Below, piece after piece: positions 29,161-42,226 of a DNA stretch of 64,000 nucleotides. Within the stretch, counting starts at the first letter, position 1. Each line of letters begins with the position of its first letter. The notes beneath the pieces are model-generated. The model did not search any database. It was not told where the DNA came from and worked only from the letters and a program-made list of their open reading frames with translations. The translations under genes were made by a program, and so were the position numbers. Origin of the DNA: Adiantum capillus-veneris (Eukaryota > Streptophyta > Polypodiopsida > Polypodiales > Pteridaceae); assembly GCA_014529385.2 (NCBI GenBank), contig CM043966.1, forward strand, positions 99,081,087 through 99,145,086, given 5' to 3'.

Positions 29161-32124
29161 GAGGTAGCTGGTCATGAGAAGTACACTGTGTGCGATGGTT
29201 ACTCAGGTTACTTTCAAATAGGGATTGCACTGGAGGATCAATTGAAAACAACCTTTATCACTCCTTGGGGTTGTTATGCTTTTAGAGTCATGCCATTTGG
29301 TCTGACAAATGCTCCTGCAACATTCCAACGTTTCATGAATATGGTGTTTCAAGCATTCTTTGGAAAGTCAATTAGGGTGTTCATTGATGATTTCTATATT
29401 TATAGCTCAAAATCATTGCATCTACAAAGGGTAGAAGAAGGTTTAAAGAAGCTCTACGACATGGGAGGTCAACTCAACCCCGACAAGTGCCATATAGGTG
29501 AGGATGAAGTAATCTTGCTTGGTCATAAAGTTTCTTACAAAGGCATTGAAGTGGATCCTTCGAAGGCAAAGGCTCTTATTGAGCTACCATCACCCAAGAG
29601 TTTTAAGGAGGTCATCTCATTCATTCAAAAGGTGAAGTATATGTCACGCTTCATTCACTTAGCCTCGGAGTTACTTCACCCTTTGCAAAAGTTGACACAA
29701 CAAGTAGAATTTGCATGGTCTGATGAGCTTGAAGAGTACTTCTGTAACATTAAAGTCATTTTGTCAGAGCTACCAACACTCATGCCTCCTTGTTGGGAGT
29801 ACACATTCTTTGTTAGCTCTAGTGCTGGGAAAGAAACAGTTGGTGCTGTGTTGCTACAACAAGATCCCCACAATACAAGGATGCGACCCATCTACTTTGC
29901 TAGTAGGGTCATGAATGCTTTGGAGAGAGACTACACAGAAGCAGAACTCATGATGCTTTCTCTCATGTTTGCGGTGAGAAAGTTTAGATCCTACCTGCTA
30001 CCAAAACCTTTTGTAATTCTCACTGCAAAAAATTTGTTCCCTTGGGTGTCATCTCAAATGAATCTTAGTACTAGGATCTCAAAGTGGATTATGGAGTTGC
30101 AAGAGTTTCAATACTCTTTCAAGGTAGAAGATAGTGTGCGTGCACAATTGGCAGGGATTCTCACTTATAGGGTGCACGAAAAGGAGATTAAGGTGCCTGA
30201 AGTAAAGACCCTACCATTGCCACCACCAAAAAGTATTCCTAATGCTTTTACTTTGTTCTTTGATGGAGCTTTTCGTCGAGCCACAGGAAAAGCAGGGGGA
30301 GGGCTAGTGTTGCTCAACCCAAGTGGAGAGGTGGTCATGAAAGAGAAGTTCAATCTACCAAGTTCAGCTAGCAACAATGAAGCAGAATATGACACTCTAC
30401 TTCATGGTTTGAAGATGTGCATTGGCCAAGGGATACAACGCCTCATGGTAAAGGGAGATGCACTTCTCATTGTTAAACAGATTTTAGGCATTTGGGCATG
30501 CAAGAATGAGAGCTTACGGACAAAAGTTCATGCCATTCGTAGATTGTTTAATCAATTTGAAGAAGTGCAACTATATCATATTCCTAGGAAACAGAATGAA
30601 GATGCTGATTTACTTGCACAACAAGCCGTTGCATGTGTAAAGAAAGAAGTGCAGGTCATCATGGTGGCGGCTGCTGTGAAGCAACCGAGGTACCAGGGAT
30701 TGGAGTCATTGGCTCCCATCATTGGCTACATTTTGGAGGGTGAGTTTCCACCAGACTTCACAAAAGCTCAGAAGAGGAGACTCATGAAGAAGGCAAGCGT
30801 ATATCTCTTCCTAGAAGGCTCCCTCTATCAAAGAGGGAAGGATCAAGTGTGCAGACGAGTACCAACTATTAAGGAAATTCCAGCCATTCTAAAAGGTTTG
30901 CATGAAGAGGCATGTGGTGGTCATTTTGCCCAAGAATTAACTGTGAAGAAGATTTTGCTTTCGGGGTATGTTTGGCCAAGTTTGCATGTGGATGTTCAAC
31001 ATTGGTGTAAAAGTTGTCACACTTGTCAGATAAATGGAAATAGAAGGTTGGTGCATGGCCCGAGGCAAATAGTGCTTGCAAATGGACCCTTTGAAAAGTG
31101 GGGCATTGATGCTATGGGTCCTCTGCCTAGGACAAAAAATGGTAAACTCTACATTCTAGTGGCTGTAGACTATATGACTAGGTGGGTGGAAGCACAAAGT
31201 GTGGCAAAGGTAAATGAGAAGACAGTGAGCAAATTCGTCTACACTCACATTTGTTGTAGATTTGGCACACCTTTGGAGATTGTTTCTGATAATGGTCCAG
31301 GGTTTAGAAAAGGATTGCTCACAGAAGTTTGTGAAGAGCTTCACATTCTACATCGTCATAGCACACCATACTATCCACAGTCAAATGGTTTGGTGGAGAA
31401 GGCTAATGGTGTCATTGCAGGAATCATTAGAAAGATGGTGCAAAACAAGACAAAATTATGGGATGACTTCTTGGATGGTGCCTTGTGGGCATATCGAACC
31501 ACATATAGGGAAGCCACGGAGTTCACACCATTTCACTTGGTCTATGGTCAAGAGGCTTTGCAGCCTATCGAGCTCAACATTCCAACAATGCGACTTCATG
31601 GCAAAGGAGCACAAGATGATCAAGAGGTATGGATGGATCGACTTCTTACGTTAGTGGAGCTTGAGTGGAAAAGAGAAGCAGCATATGAGTGCTACAAGAG
31701 GAAAGCCACACAAGCGAAAGAAACGCACGACAAGAAACTGAAGGACAAAGGCATCAAGGAAGGAGAGCTTGTGCTAAGGTATGACAATCGACTTGACAAT
31801 CGTTTTGATGCCAAGTTTGAAACAAGATGGCAAGGGCCATACATAGTCAAGAAGTCTTTCAATTCAAGTTACTATCAGCTTATGGACTTGAATGGTAAAG
31901 AGCACTCCAAGAAAGTAAACGGGTATCGCTTGAAGCCCTATTTGAATCGCCTTCTACCAAAGGATCTACCAAAGATCTGTCCAAAGGCCGCTGTCTTATG
32001 TAAGTATTGTTACATGAAGCATGAGTGTAACTCCAGCCAAAATTCTGAGGGGCTAAACAATGAAGATCTCGTCAAGGACTCTGAAGCACTCTCTTTGGAA
32101 AAGATGCTCTATGATGGTACATGA
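29161..32124 (+). CDS. RT, dual RNase H and integrase of Tat-type element
   Basis: Continuous frame through the rest of pol. RT has [20 protein letters not shown] and an FIDD catalytic box (29383-29391). The first RNase H is degenerate: the expected catalytic Asp region reads VSSSAG. A second, archaeal-type RNase H follows, with FDGA (30262), NNEAEY, VKGDALL and NEDADLL supplying a full D-E-D-D set. Integrase has the HHCC finger (HEEACGGHF...CKSCHTC) and D-D-E core (GIDAMG, SDNGPG, LVEKANG). A C-terminal tail of about 130 residues ends at 32124. Loss of function in the first RNase H with a second domain added is characteristic of Tat elements. Confidence 0.92.
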   Translation, partial: EVAGHEKYTVCDGYSGYFQIGIALEDQLKTTFITPWGCYAFRVMPFGLTNAPATFQRFMNMVFQAFFGKSIRVFIDDFYIYSSKSLHLQRVEEGLKKLYDMGGQLNPDKCHIGEDEVILLGHKVSYKGIEVDPSKAKALIELPSPKSFKEVISFIQKVKYMSRFIHLASELLHPLQKLTQQVEFAWSDELEEYFCNIKVILSELPTLMPPCWEYTFFVSSSAGKETVGAVLLQQDPHNTRMRPIYFASRVMNALERDYTEAELMMLSLMFAVRKFRSYLLPKPFVILTAKNLFPWVSSQMNLSTRISKWIMELQEFQYSFKVEDSVRAQLAGILTYRVHEKEIKVPEVKTLPLPPPKSIPNAFTLFFDGAFRRATGKAGGGLVLLNPSGEVVMKEKFNLPSSASNNEAEYDTLLHGLKMCIGQGIQRLMVKGDALLIVKQILGIWACKNESLRTKVHAIRRLFNQFEEVQLYHIPRKQNEDADLLAQQAVACVKKEVQVIMVAAAVKQPRYQGLESLAPIIGYILEGEFPPDFTKAQKRRLMKKASVYLFLEGSLYQRGKDQVCRRVPTIKEIPAILKGLHEEACGGHFAQELTVKKILLSGYVWPSLHVDVQHWCKSCHTCQINGNRRLVHGPRQIVLANGPFEKWGIDAMGPLPRTKNGKLYILVAVDYMTRWVEAQSVAKVNEKTVSKFVYTHICCRFGTPLEIVSDNGPGFRKGLLTEVCEELHILHRHSTPYYPQSNGLVEKANGVIAGIIRKMVQNKTKLWDDFLDGALWAYRTTYREATEFTPFHLVYGQEALQPIELNIPTMRLHGKGAQDDQEVWMDRLLTLVELEWKREAAYECYKRKATQAKETHDKKLKDKGIKEGELVLRYDNRLDNRFDAKFETRWQGPYIVKKSFNSSYYQLMDLNGKEHSKKVNGYRLKPYLNRLLPKDLPKICPKAAVLCKYCYMKHECNSSQNSEGLNNEDLVKDSEALSLEKMLYDGT

Positions 32125-32138
32125 ATATACCATCATCC

Positions 32139-32152
32139 AGGGGGAGGGCTAA
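32139..32152 (+). other. Polypurine tract of the Tat-type element
   Basis: AGGGGGAGGGCTAA immediately before the TGATAG start of the 3' LTR. Confidence 0.85.
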
Positions 32153-34855
<2,703 letters not shown>

Positions 34856-35967
34856 ACTATTTCATTATCATCTCACACCCTAGCTAGATCCTATATCTAG
34901 GGTAACTTCCAATATATATATATATATATATTCTATGTATTTTTATATATTTCTTTTTAATAGCTACTAGTAAGGAATCAGATCCTAGTGGGACACTAGA
35001 TTGTATGATTTTCAAAGATGCATTCATTTTAATGAATTTTTAACAGGATGCTTACAAACATTTGTCAAGGAGCAATGTAATGCTTTCATATTGCATGAGG
35101 TGTCCATTGGAATCAAGTGGAAGTCTAAGCTAAGGGGACCACAAGAAGACTTTTACTACTAGAAAGATACCCTATTTTGGTGAATTTTTTACACAAGGTT
35201 CCAATCCAAACTGGAAAACGTATATAAAGTGGGAGGTGTAGCTAATGAGCTGAATTTTTTGCTCCTATTTTTATTTCTTTATTTGGAGCAATGGTTGAAG
35301 ATATATGATCAAAATGGTGGACCCGAGTCTTCCCACATCATGCAAGGACAACTCATTTCAAACTTTGCTCAGTTTCTGTTCACACTGGTTCTTCTCTTTT
35401 TTGTGTAACCCTTGGGGGGTTCCCTTCACCTGTAAAAGGGGGCCTCTTCTTTCTTGAAAACCATTCATGAGGGAGTGAGAGGATTGATGCCTAATTGTGC
35501 TTAGGCTTGAACATAAGCCTAAGCCTACACTTGCTCCAAGAGGAAGCCTAGCCATTCTTGTAAGCTATCCTTGGAAGATCAACTCTAATCAAAGAAGGTT
35601 TTGAACTTCGTGCATTAATCAAGGCTAAAGTCTTTGCTCTTCTTCTCTCTCCATCATAATGGTGAATAACTCCTAAAGAGTTTGTCAAGTAAGATGTGTT
35701 TTACTTTGATATTTTGTTGGTTTCTTGTTGTCTTCTTTTTCATCTCTAATCCAAAATATATCTCTAATTTTATCTCTGTAACCATATCTATTTCTTTTAC
35801 TCTTAGGAAGATATTTTTTGTATAAATTCTAGGTTCTCCTTGCTACAGGTATATCTCTCCCCGTAGTATCGTTATTGCCTACGAGCAAGAATAGGGCTTG
35901 GAAGGGAAAATTCTCTTCTCTTCTCTTCTCTCATATCTACATTTTTCACATACTAGAGTTGTCCTAG
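34856..35967 (+). repeat. Diverged LTR of a second rightward Tat-type copy
   Basis: Shares spaced blocks with the adjacent LTR: GGGGACCAC.A.AAGACTTTT near 35133, and ATATAAAG.GGGAGGTGTAG near 35223, which includes the promoter. It is followed by accessory frames B and A. It looks old and truncated at its left end. No primer site was recognised. Confidence 0.6.
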
Positions 35968-36188
35968 ATGAATAATTCACATGATATGAATTTCTATCGC
36001 TTTCATTGTGCGATCTATTGCAAACAATCAATGTTTGTATTAGCCATAAGATACACTTTCAACAACAAATAGTATTTCTCTTTGGTCCAGAAAGGCTCAA
36101 TGAAATACTTCTTTCACCCGATCCCATCATATTATCCCTTATAGACTATAACTTTTCTTTTCACATAAGTGCAGTTAACTTGCTATGA
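35968..36188 (+). pseudogene. Accessory ORF B homologue, frameshifted
   Basis: Starts at ATG 35968 (MNNSHDMNFYRFHC aligns with the N-terminus of B) and changes frame near 36010. It then continues with INVCISHKIHFQQ and LFGPERLNEIL to the TGA at 36186-36188. Total length is two bases more than the 72-codon B, consistent with a 2-base insertion. The TGA overlaps the ATG of the following ORF A. Confidence 0.65.
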
Positions 36189-36397
36189 ACCAAGAGGATT
36201 TGTATACACAATTAATCCTAATCACTAGACAAAACATATATATTATGGTAAGCATAAAATTACAACTCCAAAGAACAATTTGTAGCCTGTTTGGTTGGCA
36301 AAGATTGAACTCCATTAACTCATCTATTAACCCTTTCATATTACCCATGATACGATACGAACATAGCCTTGATGTTTTCATCTTTGTGTTGTTTTGA
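36185..36397 (+). CDS. Accessory ORF A (70 aa), third copy
   Basis: ATG at 36185, exactly 70 codons, intact; 43 of 70 residues match the 25260 copy. It retains MNQEDLY, SIKLQLQ, NPFILPMIRY and DVFIFVLF. The order here is B then A, the reverse of the 25.2 kb copy. No C, D or gag follows, so this element is cut off after A. An intact frame in an otherwise decayed copy is notable. Confidence 0.62.
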   Translation: MNQEDLYTQLILITRQNIYIMVSIKLQLQRTICSLFGWQRLNSINSSINPFILPMIRYEHSLDVFIFVLF

Positions 36398-37650
36398 TAT
36401 TCTCTTTTGTGTTCTTTCTTTGTGTGTGTAAGTGAAAGAGAGAAAGAATGGGGTTTCTTTTATTGCACTTCCTTTCAAACCCTAGACTTCATTGCATCTA
36501 TGGTATAACTCCTTCATCTAGTTTTTGGAGTTCTCTCACAAACTCTCACAGCCAAAAGCCCGGTCCTTTCCTAGAAAGACTGCAAACTTCTTGAGAACTT
36601 ATTTATTTATAGATTTCTTGAATGCTCAAAGTGAATACATAGTAGCCACTTGGACATAAATGGCCATAGCTCATAAAGAGCACTTAAATAATAAAATATC
36701 CATAAATATGCTATCCTTGTGCATAACCCTTATCTTTTTCCACATGTCACCTGCAATAAATAAATCATTTCCTATTTTCATTACATACCTCTAAGTTAGA
36801 AAGCAATTGTCCTCAATTGCAAAGATAAGAATTTGTAAACCATTCTTGTCAAAAACAGTGGGGCTAGTATTCTATGTCAAAAATATCACATAGTAAAAGA
36901 AAAATAGCATAGAACTAAACAACATTTCTTATGCTTATCGTCATCCACATACTACATATTCTAGTGTCCCATACCATTAGAATAAGTAGTATATGTCATA
37001 TCCTAATGAATCAGGATATCATTGGTCACACTCGTCATTTAATAATCAATCTTTATAGATTCCAATTTCAATTCCATAAATACTGTTGTGATAGTAAATC
37101 ATCATATCCTAAGTCCAATCCCAAATTCAAATATAAGTCTAAATCCAAATTATATTTCGTTTTATATACCCGGGTAACAAAATCATACTAGGGATAGTGG
37201 TGGCCAGCCACTATAGCATGATTTTATTATTGGTGTTGCCTCAACCAAAAAATCTACACCAATGATCTGTGCTGCCTAAATCAGCAAATTTTCACTAATG
37301 TTTCTTAGACCGATGGATTTGCATTTAGTTTTGTGCTACCTAAATCGGAAAATCTGCACTCGTGTTGCCTAAAATGTGTATCTGCACGTACCATTGGTGT
37401 TGCTTAAATTGGCAAATTTGTGTGTTTGTGACCATTGGACTAAACAAGGCATAAAAGAAATAACACATTTAACTAGTACCAAATTGTGGTAGGTTGGAAT
37501 ACTGAAGAATGTACCAAATGTTGACAATCATCCCAAATCAATTGAGCTCATGCTATAGCTTAATATCAAATGATGTCAATAGATTTAGTACAAGATTAAG
37601 CCACAATGTGAGAGATGGTAGGAGAATATAGTGCATTTGGAAAAGCATGT

Positions 37651-37736
<86 letters not shown>

Positions 37737-38511
37737 AGAGAGATACAAGTGGGAGAGGGTTGCCACTATTGAACTTGCACTATAGTTAACAATTTCAAAA
37801 TGTGTTAATTGGTGCTAGTAATTGACCATGAAATAAAACAAGGTTCCACCTTGTTTAAGGTAGATCAATACATGACAATTAAACTGTATAAAAAGAATAG
37901 AAGTGTGACTTAACGTCTAGAGTGGTAGAACTATAAATAAAAAAAACTCAAAATTGTTACACATAGGAGACTTTTATGATTGTTTATTTCAAAAGTAGAA
38001 TGTCAAAAGATCAAGATAGGGATGAGTTTCAAATCACTAGAATGAAAATACGAATCTTGTTTAATAAAACTTGAAGTTGATAATGAGAGGTTTATGAGGT
38101 GCATGGCCTCGTAAAATTCTTTGGATGCTCCAAAGTCAACCGATTTCACGACATCATCAAAATTAATAAGCATGTTTCTAGCACAAGTCTATTCGTATGA
38201 AGATACTCAAGACCAGGAAGTAATTTTGTTTTGTAAATACAAACAAGAGGATCACTAAATGGGCCAACTCAGGTGCTAGCATGCTTTGAATAGATTCCCC
38301 AAAAACATACTCCAAAAGTATGTAAAGATACCCTACTATCTCATATTTTCTCATATCTATGTAACCAACAATATATATATTTGTGTCTCATATATATTTA
38401 TATAAGGAGATTTCTCTCTCCATACAAGTCATGAAAATAAATCTTTCTCTTCATGTTTCATTGGTAGGGATTTCATTCATGTCTTCACGTGAAGTGCGGT
38501 GGTAATAACTC
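36398..38511. other. Unassigned A+T-rich stretch with minisatellite
   Basis: No coding capacity recognised. From about 37228 to 37430 it holds six degenerate ~30-base repeats with a core like TGTTGCCTAAATCGG.AAATCTGCACT. Confidence 0.55.
37654..37735. repeat. (TG)n microsatellite
   Basis: 82 bp of uninterrupted TG repeat. Confidence 0.97.
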
Positions 38512-38546
38512 ATGTTATTAACACTCCATAAGAGTGTTAATAACAT
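38512..38546. other. Perfect 15-bp inverted repeat
   Basis: Arms ATGTTATTAACACTC and its exact complement around a 5-base loop (38527-38531), about 110 bp before the TATA box of the hAT gene. It could be a small terminal or regulatory structure. Confidence 0.7.
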
Positions 38547-38659
38547 CAAATTCACAAGCACCTACTAGAACCGGCCCTTCTTATTAGTTGGACGGGCAAG
38601 CTATCATGCCCAACGGGCTTGGCTATATCCTCCTCTTGCTCCCCATTTCTGGAGGTGTC

Positions 38660-38668
38660 TATATAAAC
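38660..38668 (+). promoter_or_regulatory. TATA box, probable hAT gene promoter
   Basis: TATATAAAC in the context GTGTCTATATAAACAATG, rightward, preceding a repeat-bearing 5' region and the BED/hAT exons. Confidence 0.5.
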
Positions 38669-38783
38669 AATGTCCATCCTTGCATCCATCCATTTTGGCA
38701 CACTTGATTGCTTAGTTGAGGTGTTGGTTTTCATTTAGGTATCTTTGATTCCTATATTTTTTAACATCACAAATAGTTACAAC

Positions 38784-39405
38784 TTACTTCCCCTTGAGTG
38801 TCTATCTGCCTAGAAATAGATTTGGGTAGGGAGCATCCTTGCGGAGGGTTTAGGTGGTGCAAGTTCTTGGGGCTCATTTCTATGGTTGGAATGGAGTGCT
38901 CCTTATCACTATACCTACATATTGTTTTGCTACATATAGTTACCTCCCTTGGGTGTCTATCTGCCTAGAAATAGGTTTGGATAGAAAGAATCTTTGTGAA
39001 GGGGTTAGGTGGTTCTAGTGCTTGGAGCTCATTTCTATAGCTAGAATGGAGCACTCCTTATCACTACACCAACATACTTGTCTATCACGTCTAGTTACCT
39101 CCCCTGGTTGTCCATCTGCCGCCTGAAAATAGGTTTGGGTAGTGAGCATCCTCGTGATGGGTTTAGATGGTGCAAGTGTTTGGATGTCATTTCTATGGTT
39201 GAAATGGAGTGCTTCTTATCATTGCACTGAAGTAGTTGTTTGTTACATTTAGTTACCTTCCCTGAGTGTGTATCCATGTGGAAACAGGTTTGGATAGGGA
39301 GCATCCTTGTGAAGAGTTAGATGGTGCAAGTGCTTGGGGCTCATTTCTATGGTTGGAATGGAGTGCTCTTGATCACTACACTAGCATACTTGTCTGCCCA
39401 TTTCT
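38784..39405. repeat. Four tandem ~156-bp repeats
   Basis: Units start at 38784, 38940, 39095 and 39253 (periods 156, 155 and 158). Each begins TTACCTCCC or similar and contains ATCTGCCTAGAAATAG, GGTGGTGCAAGTGCTTGG and TCATTTCTATGGTTGGAATG. They lie between the TATA box and the first coding exon, so probably in a 5' UTR or first intron. Confidence 0.9.
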
Positions 39406-39537
39406 ATTGCTAAAATCAAATTTTCACTTCTTTTTCCTTTATGTTTATATGTATATTATTTTACTTTATTATACAATTATTGGATGAAATATTGTTTTTA
39501 AAAAACCTAATAATTTTATGATTGTATGATTGTATAG

Positions 39538-41805
39538 GTGGCTTGTGAACTTGTCATGGATGCTAATGCTTGCTCTCAAAACATCAGTGCAGCTACTTCT
39601 AGTTGCCCATCGATTGGTGGTGAAGTATCAAACAACGGAGCTTCAAATAAAGGGAAGCGCAAGGCCGTTGATGGTAAGGTGCCACGGCCTAAGTGGCAAT
39701 TTTCTAAGAACGTAAGATCATTTATAGATTGGCGTTGCAAATTATGTGGCAAAGAAAATTCAGGAGGTGCACCTCGTATTAGGGAACACTTCCTTGGATC
39801 AAGGAATGGAACAACTAATAGGTCTAATGGAGGCAGATTTAATGGTGTAGGTCATGAGAGTGCTACAAAACACTTGAGAGAGTTGTTAGGAGGTGTAGCC
39901 AATGCAAGGCAACTTAGAATACCGACTCCAAGCCGTTATGATTCAGAGAACCAAGGCAATGCTGCCTCAACACAAGGTGGACAAAGTAGTGGTGCACCCT
40001 CCATGTCGGCCAACACACACAAGAGGGGCTAGCACTCAAGATGGATCACCCGAGTACCACTTTCAAATGCATAGAATGAGGCAAGTAAGTCTAGAGTAAA
40101 GCTTTTCATCTACTGCTCTTGGAGAGGCACAATCTGCTCTTGCACAAGCTATCTATTTTACAGGCAGTTCTATGTTGATGGTCACATGAGAGTCATGGAA
40201 GCATGCATGAAAGAAGATCGGTGAGTATGGGGTTGGTTTTTCCCCTCCATCATATCATCAAATGCGCACAACATTCTTGGATAAATGCTTTGTAGACACC
40301 CAAAAGAAGTTGATAGATTGATCGTCAAATCAATTGATCAAACAAGATGCACTATAGTGAGTGATGGACGGTCAAATGTCCAAAGTGGGCCACTGATTAA
40401 TGTGATGCTATTTAGTTCTCGAGGGGAGTGCTTTATTAAATCAGTTCATAGCTTGGGTGAGATAAAGTGAGTGAGCTATATAGCCGATATAATCACAAAA
40501 ACAATTCATCAAGTTGGTGCCCAAAATGTAATACAAGTGATAATGGACAATGCCAAAAATTGCAGAGCAGTGGGTCGTCTCTTGGAGGAGAGATTTCCTA
40601 GCTTGTACATGTTTGGTTGCAACGCACATAGCTTGAATCTTGTGTTGTGGGATTGGTATAGAAAACACGACACTAATTGGTTCAAGACCATTATAGATAA
40701 AGTAAGGGAGGTAGTGAATTTTATTTTGAAGAGACAACGTGTGCTAGACATATATCGACAACGTATGTCCACAATATTGAAGCTTCCATGTGAAACCATA
40801 TTTTGCACTAACTTCTACACTGTGGAGAGTCTTTTGCAGAATAAAAATATTGTTTTGGAGACATTTGTTTGTGTTGGCTTCTATGAGTGGGAAGCAGAGC
40901 AACCATTACAAGTAAAATCAAAGGTTCGATCCATGAAAGTGCTTATTGATGATAGGCACTTTTGGTCTGATGTTGGGGAGACATACTTGGTGATGAGGCC
41001 TGTGATGATATCTTTGCGTCAATTTGATCTTAAGTTACCCAATATAGGGAAGGTGTACATGGAGTGGTATAATGTTCAAGAGATATTGAACTCTCATTCA
41101 GAGCCAAAAAATTGTTTAATCAAGCCCTGTAGAGCACCTTTTAATAATGCTAAAAGAGATATCTTAAATAGGTATGTACATGCTCAATGGGTTAGTGCTC
41201 ATAGCCCACTACATAATGTTGCTTTTTCTCTTGATCTAGAGTATTGGAACATGGATTGTGATGCATTAGATGAGGATGTGACTGAAGACTTCTATTATAT
41301 GGTAAGTAATTTCTACAGCAATCCAGATGATCAAGGCCAAGCAGTCACCGACCTGACAAAGTACAAGGGTAAAGGATGGCCTTTTCAATTTAACCTTGCA
41401 TCAGGACAACCAATATGGAGATGGTGGCTCATGAATGGTGCTTTGATGCCTACATTGTGTCGATTTTCCATTAGGGTTCTTGCACAATGTGCTGCCAATT
41501 CAAGTTCCAAGAGAAACTGGAGTACGTATAGCTATGTACACTTGATTATTTGTAATCGGCTTCTCAGTGATCGAGCCAAGAAAATGGTTTACCTATATTG
41601 CACTCATAGGCTACTTAGCAATATTCAATCAAAAATGTATGAAGAAGATAGACCATGGTGGACTGTGGATATGAATGAAGATGACCAGGAGCAAGGGGAA
41701 GAGGTGAAAGTCAAAGAACGTGAGTTTTGTGAGCTTGGTGGATGTACTTTGCTTGAATTAAATGCGAACCTTGAGGTGGATGATTTTCCTCCTCCTCAAC
41801 AATGA
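39538..41805 (+). pseudogene. BED-finger / DUF659 hAT transposase gene
   Basis: Multi-exon hAT-superfamily gene. The first coding exon (about 39538-40087, acceptor TTGTATAG) encodes a BED-type zinc finger (WRCKLCGKENSGG...IREHFLG) and has a likely frameshift at a CACACACA run near 40018. A small exon (about 40163-40218) and a large one (about 40294-41805) follow, with GT-AG borders. The large exon carries the DUF659 core (SDGRSNVQSGPLINV; VIMDNAKN; CNAHSLNL) and the hAT C-terminal dimerisation region (WWLMNGALMP; RNWSTYSYVH; NRLLSDRAKKMVYL). A TGA at 40468-40470 interrupts DUF659. The product would bind and excise transposon ends in the nucleus. Similar genes are sometimes domesticated, but the breaks here favour decay. 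Confidence 0.8.
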
Positions 41806-42226
41806 AGGGCATTACGGGGACATAGATAGCATTGTAGGTTAAACACTTCATTGAGGTGCAGAACAACTGAATGCCATGTAAACCCTTTTTTGTGGCTTGC
41901 GACCCGTGGGCCAAGTGACATACCACAATTTTTATTTTATTGTCATTTAACATGGTATTCTCAGTATTTTCATCTATGAATTTAAAAAGTATCATAAATT
42001 TTGTTTGCAATTTCAATGCGAGACTTTATACACTTTGCATTTATAACATTACTTTATGCACCAAGAAAGACTATCAAACCTTCACAAATCAATTTTACCA
42101 CATTCAAAAAGTCACAGTAAGTTTTACAAAGCTTTAATGTTCATTGCAAGGGAGACATATACAAGGATTGTAAGATTCACTGCAATCCACTCCATGTTAA
42201 GATGTTTACAATTTACAAAGATAAAT
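41806..42226. other. Intergenic gap between convergent genes
   Basis: A+T-rich, presumably the 3' UTRs of the two converging genes. No feature recognised. Confidence 0.5.

Noticed and set aside
38553-38620. CACTA-type transposon terminus (CACCTACTAGAACCGGCCC)
   Set aside because: No matching inverse end was found by eye and the coding content is hAT-like.
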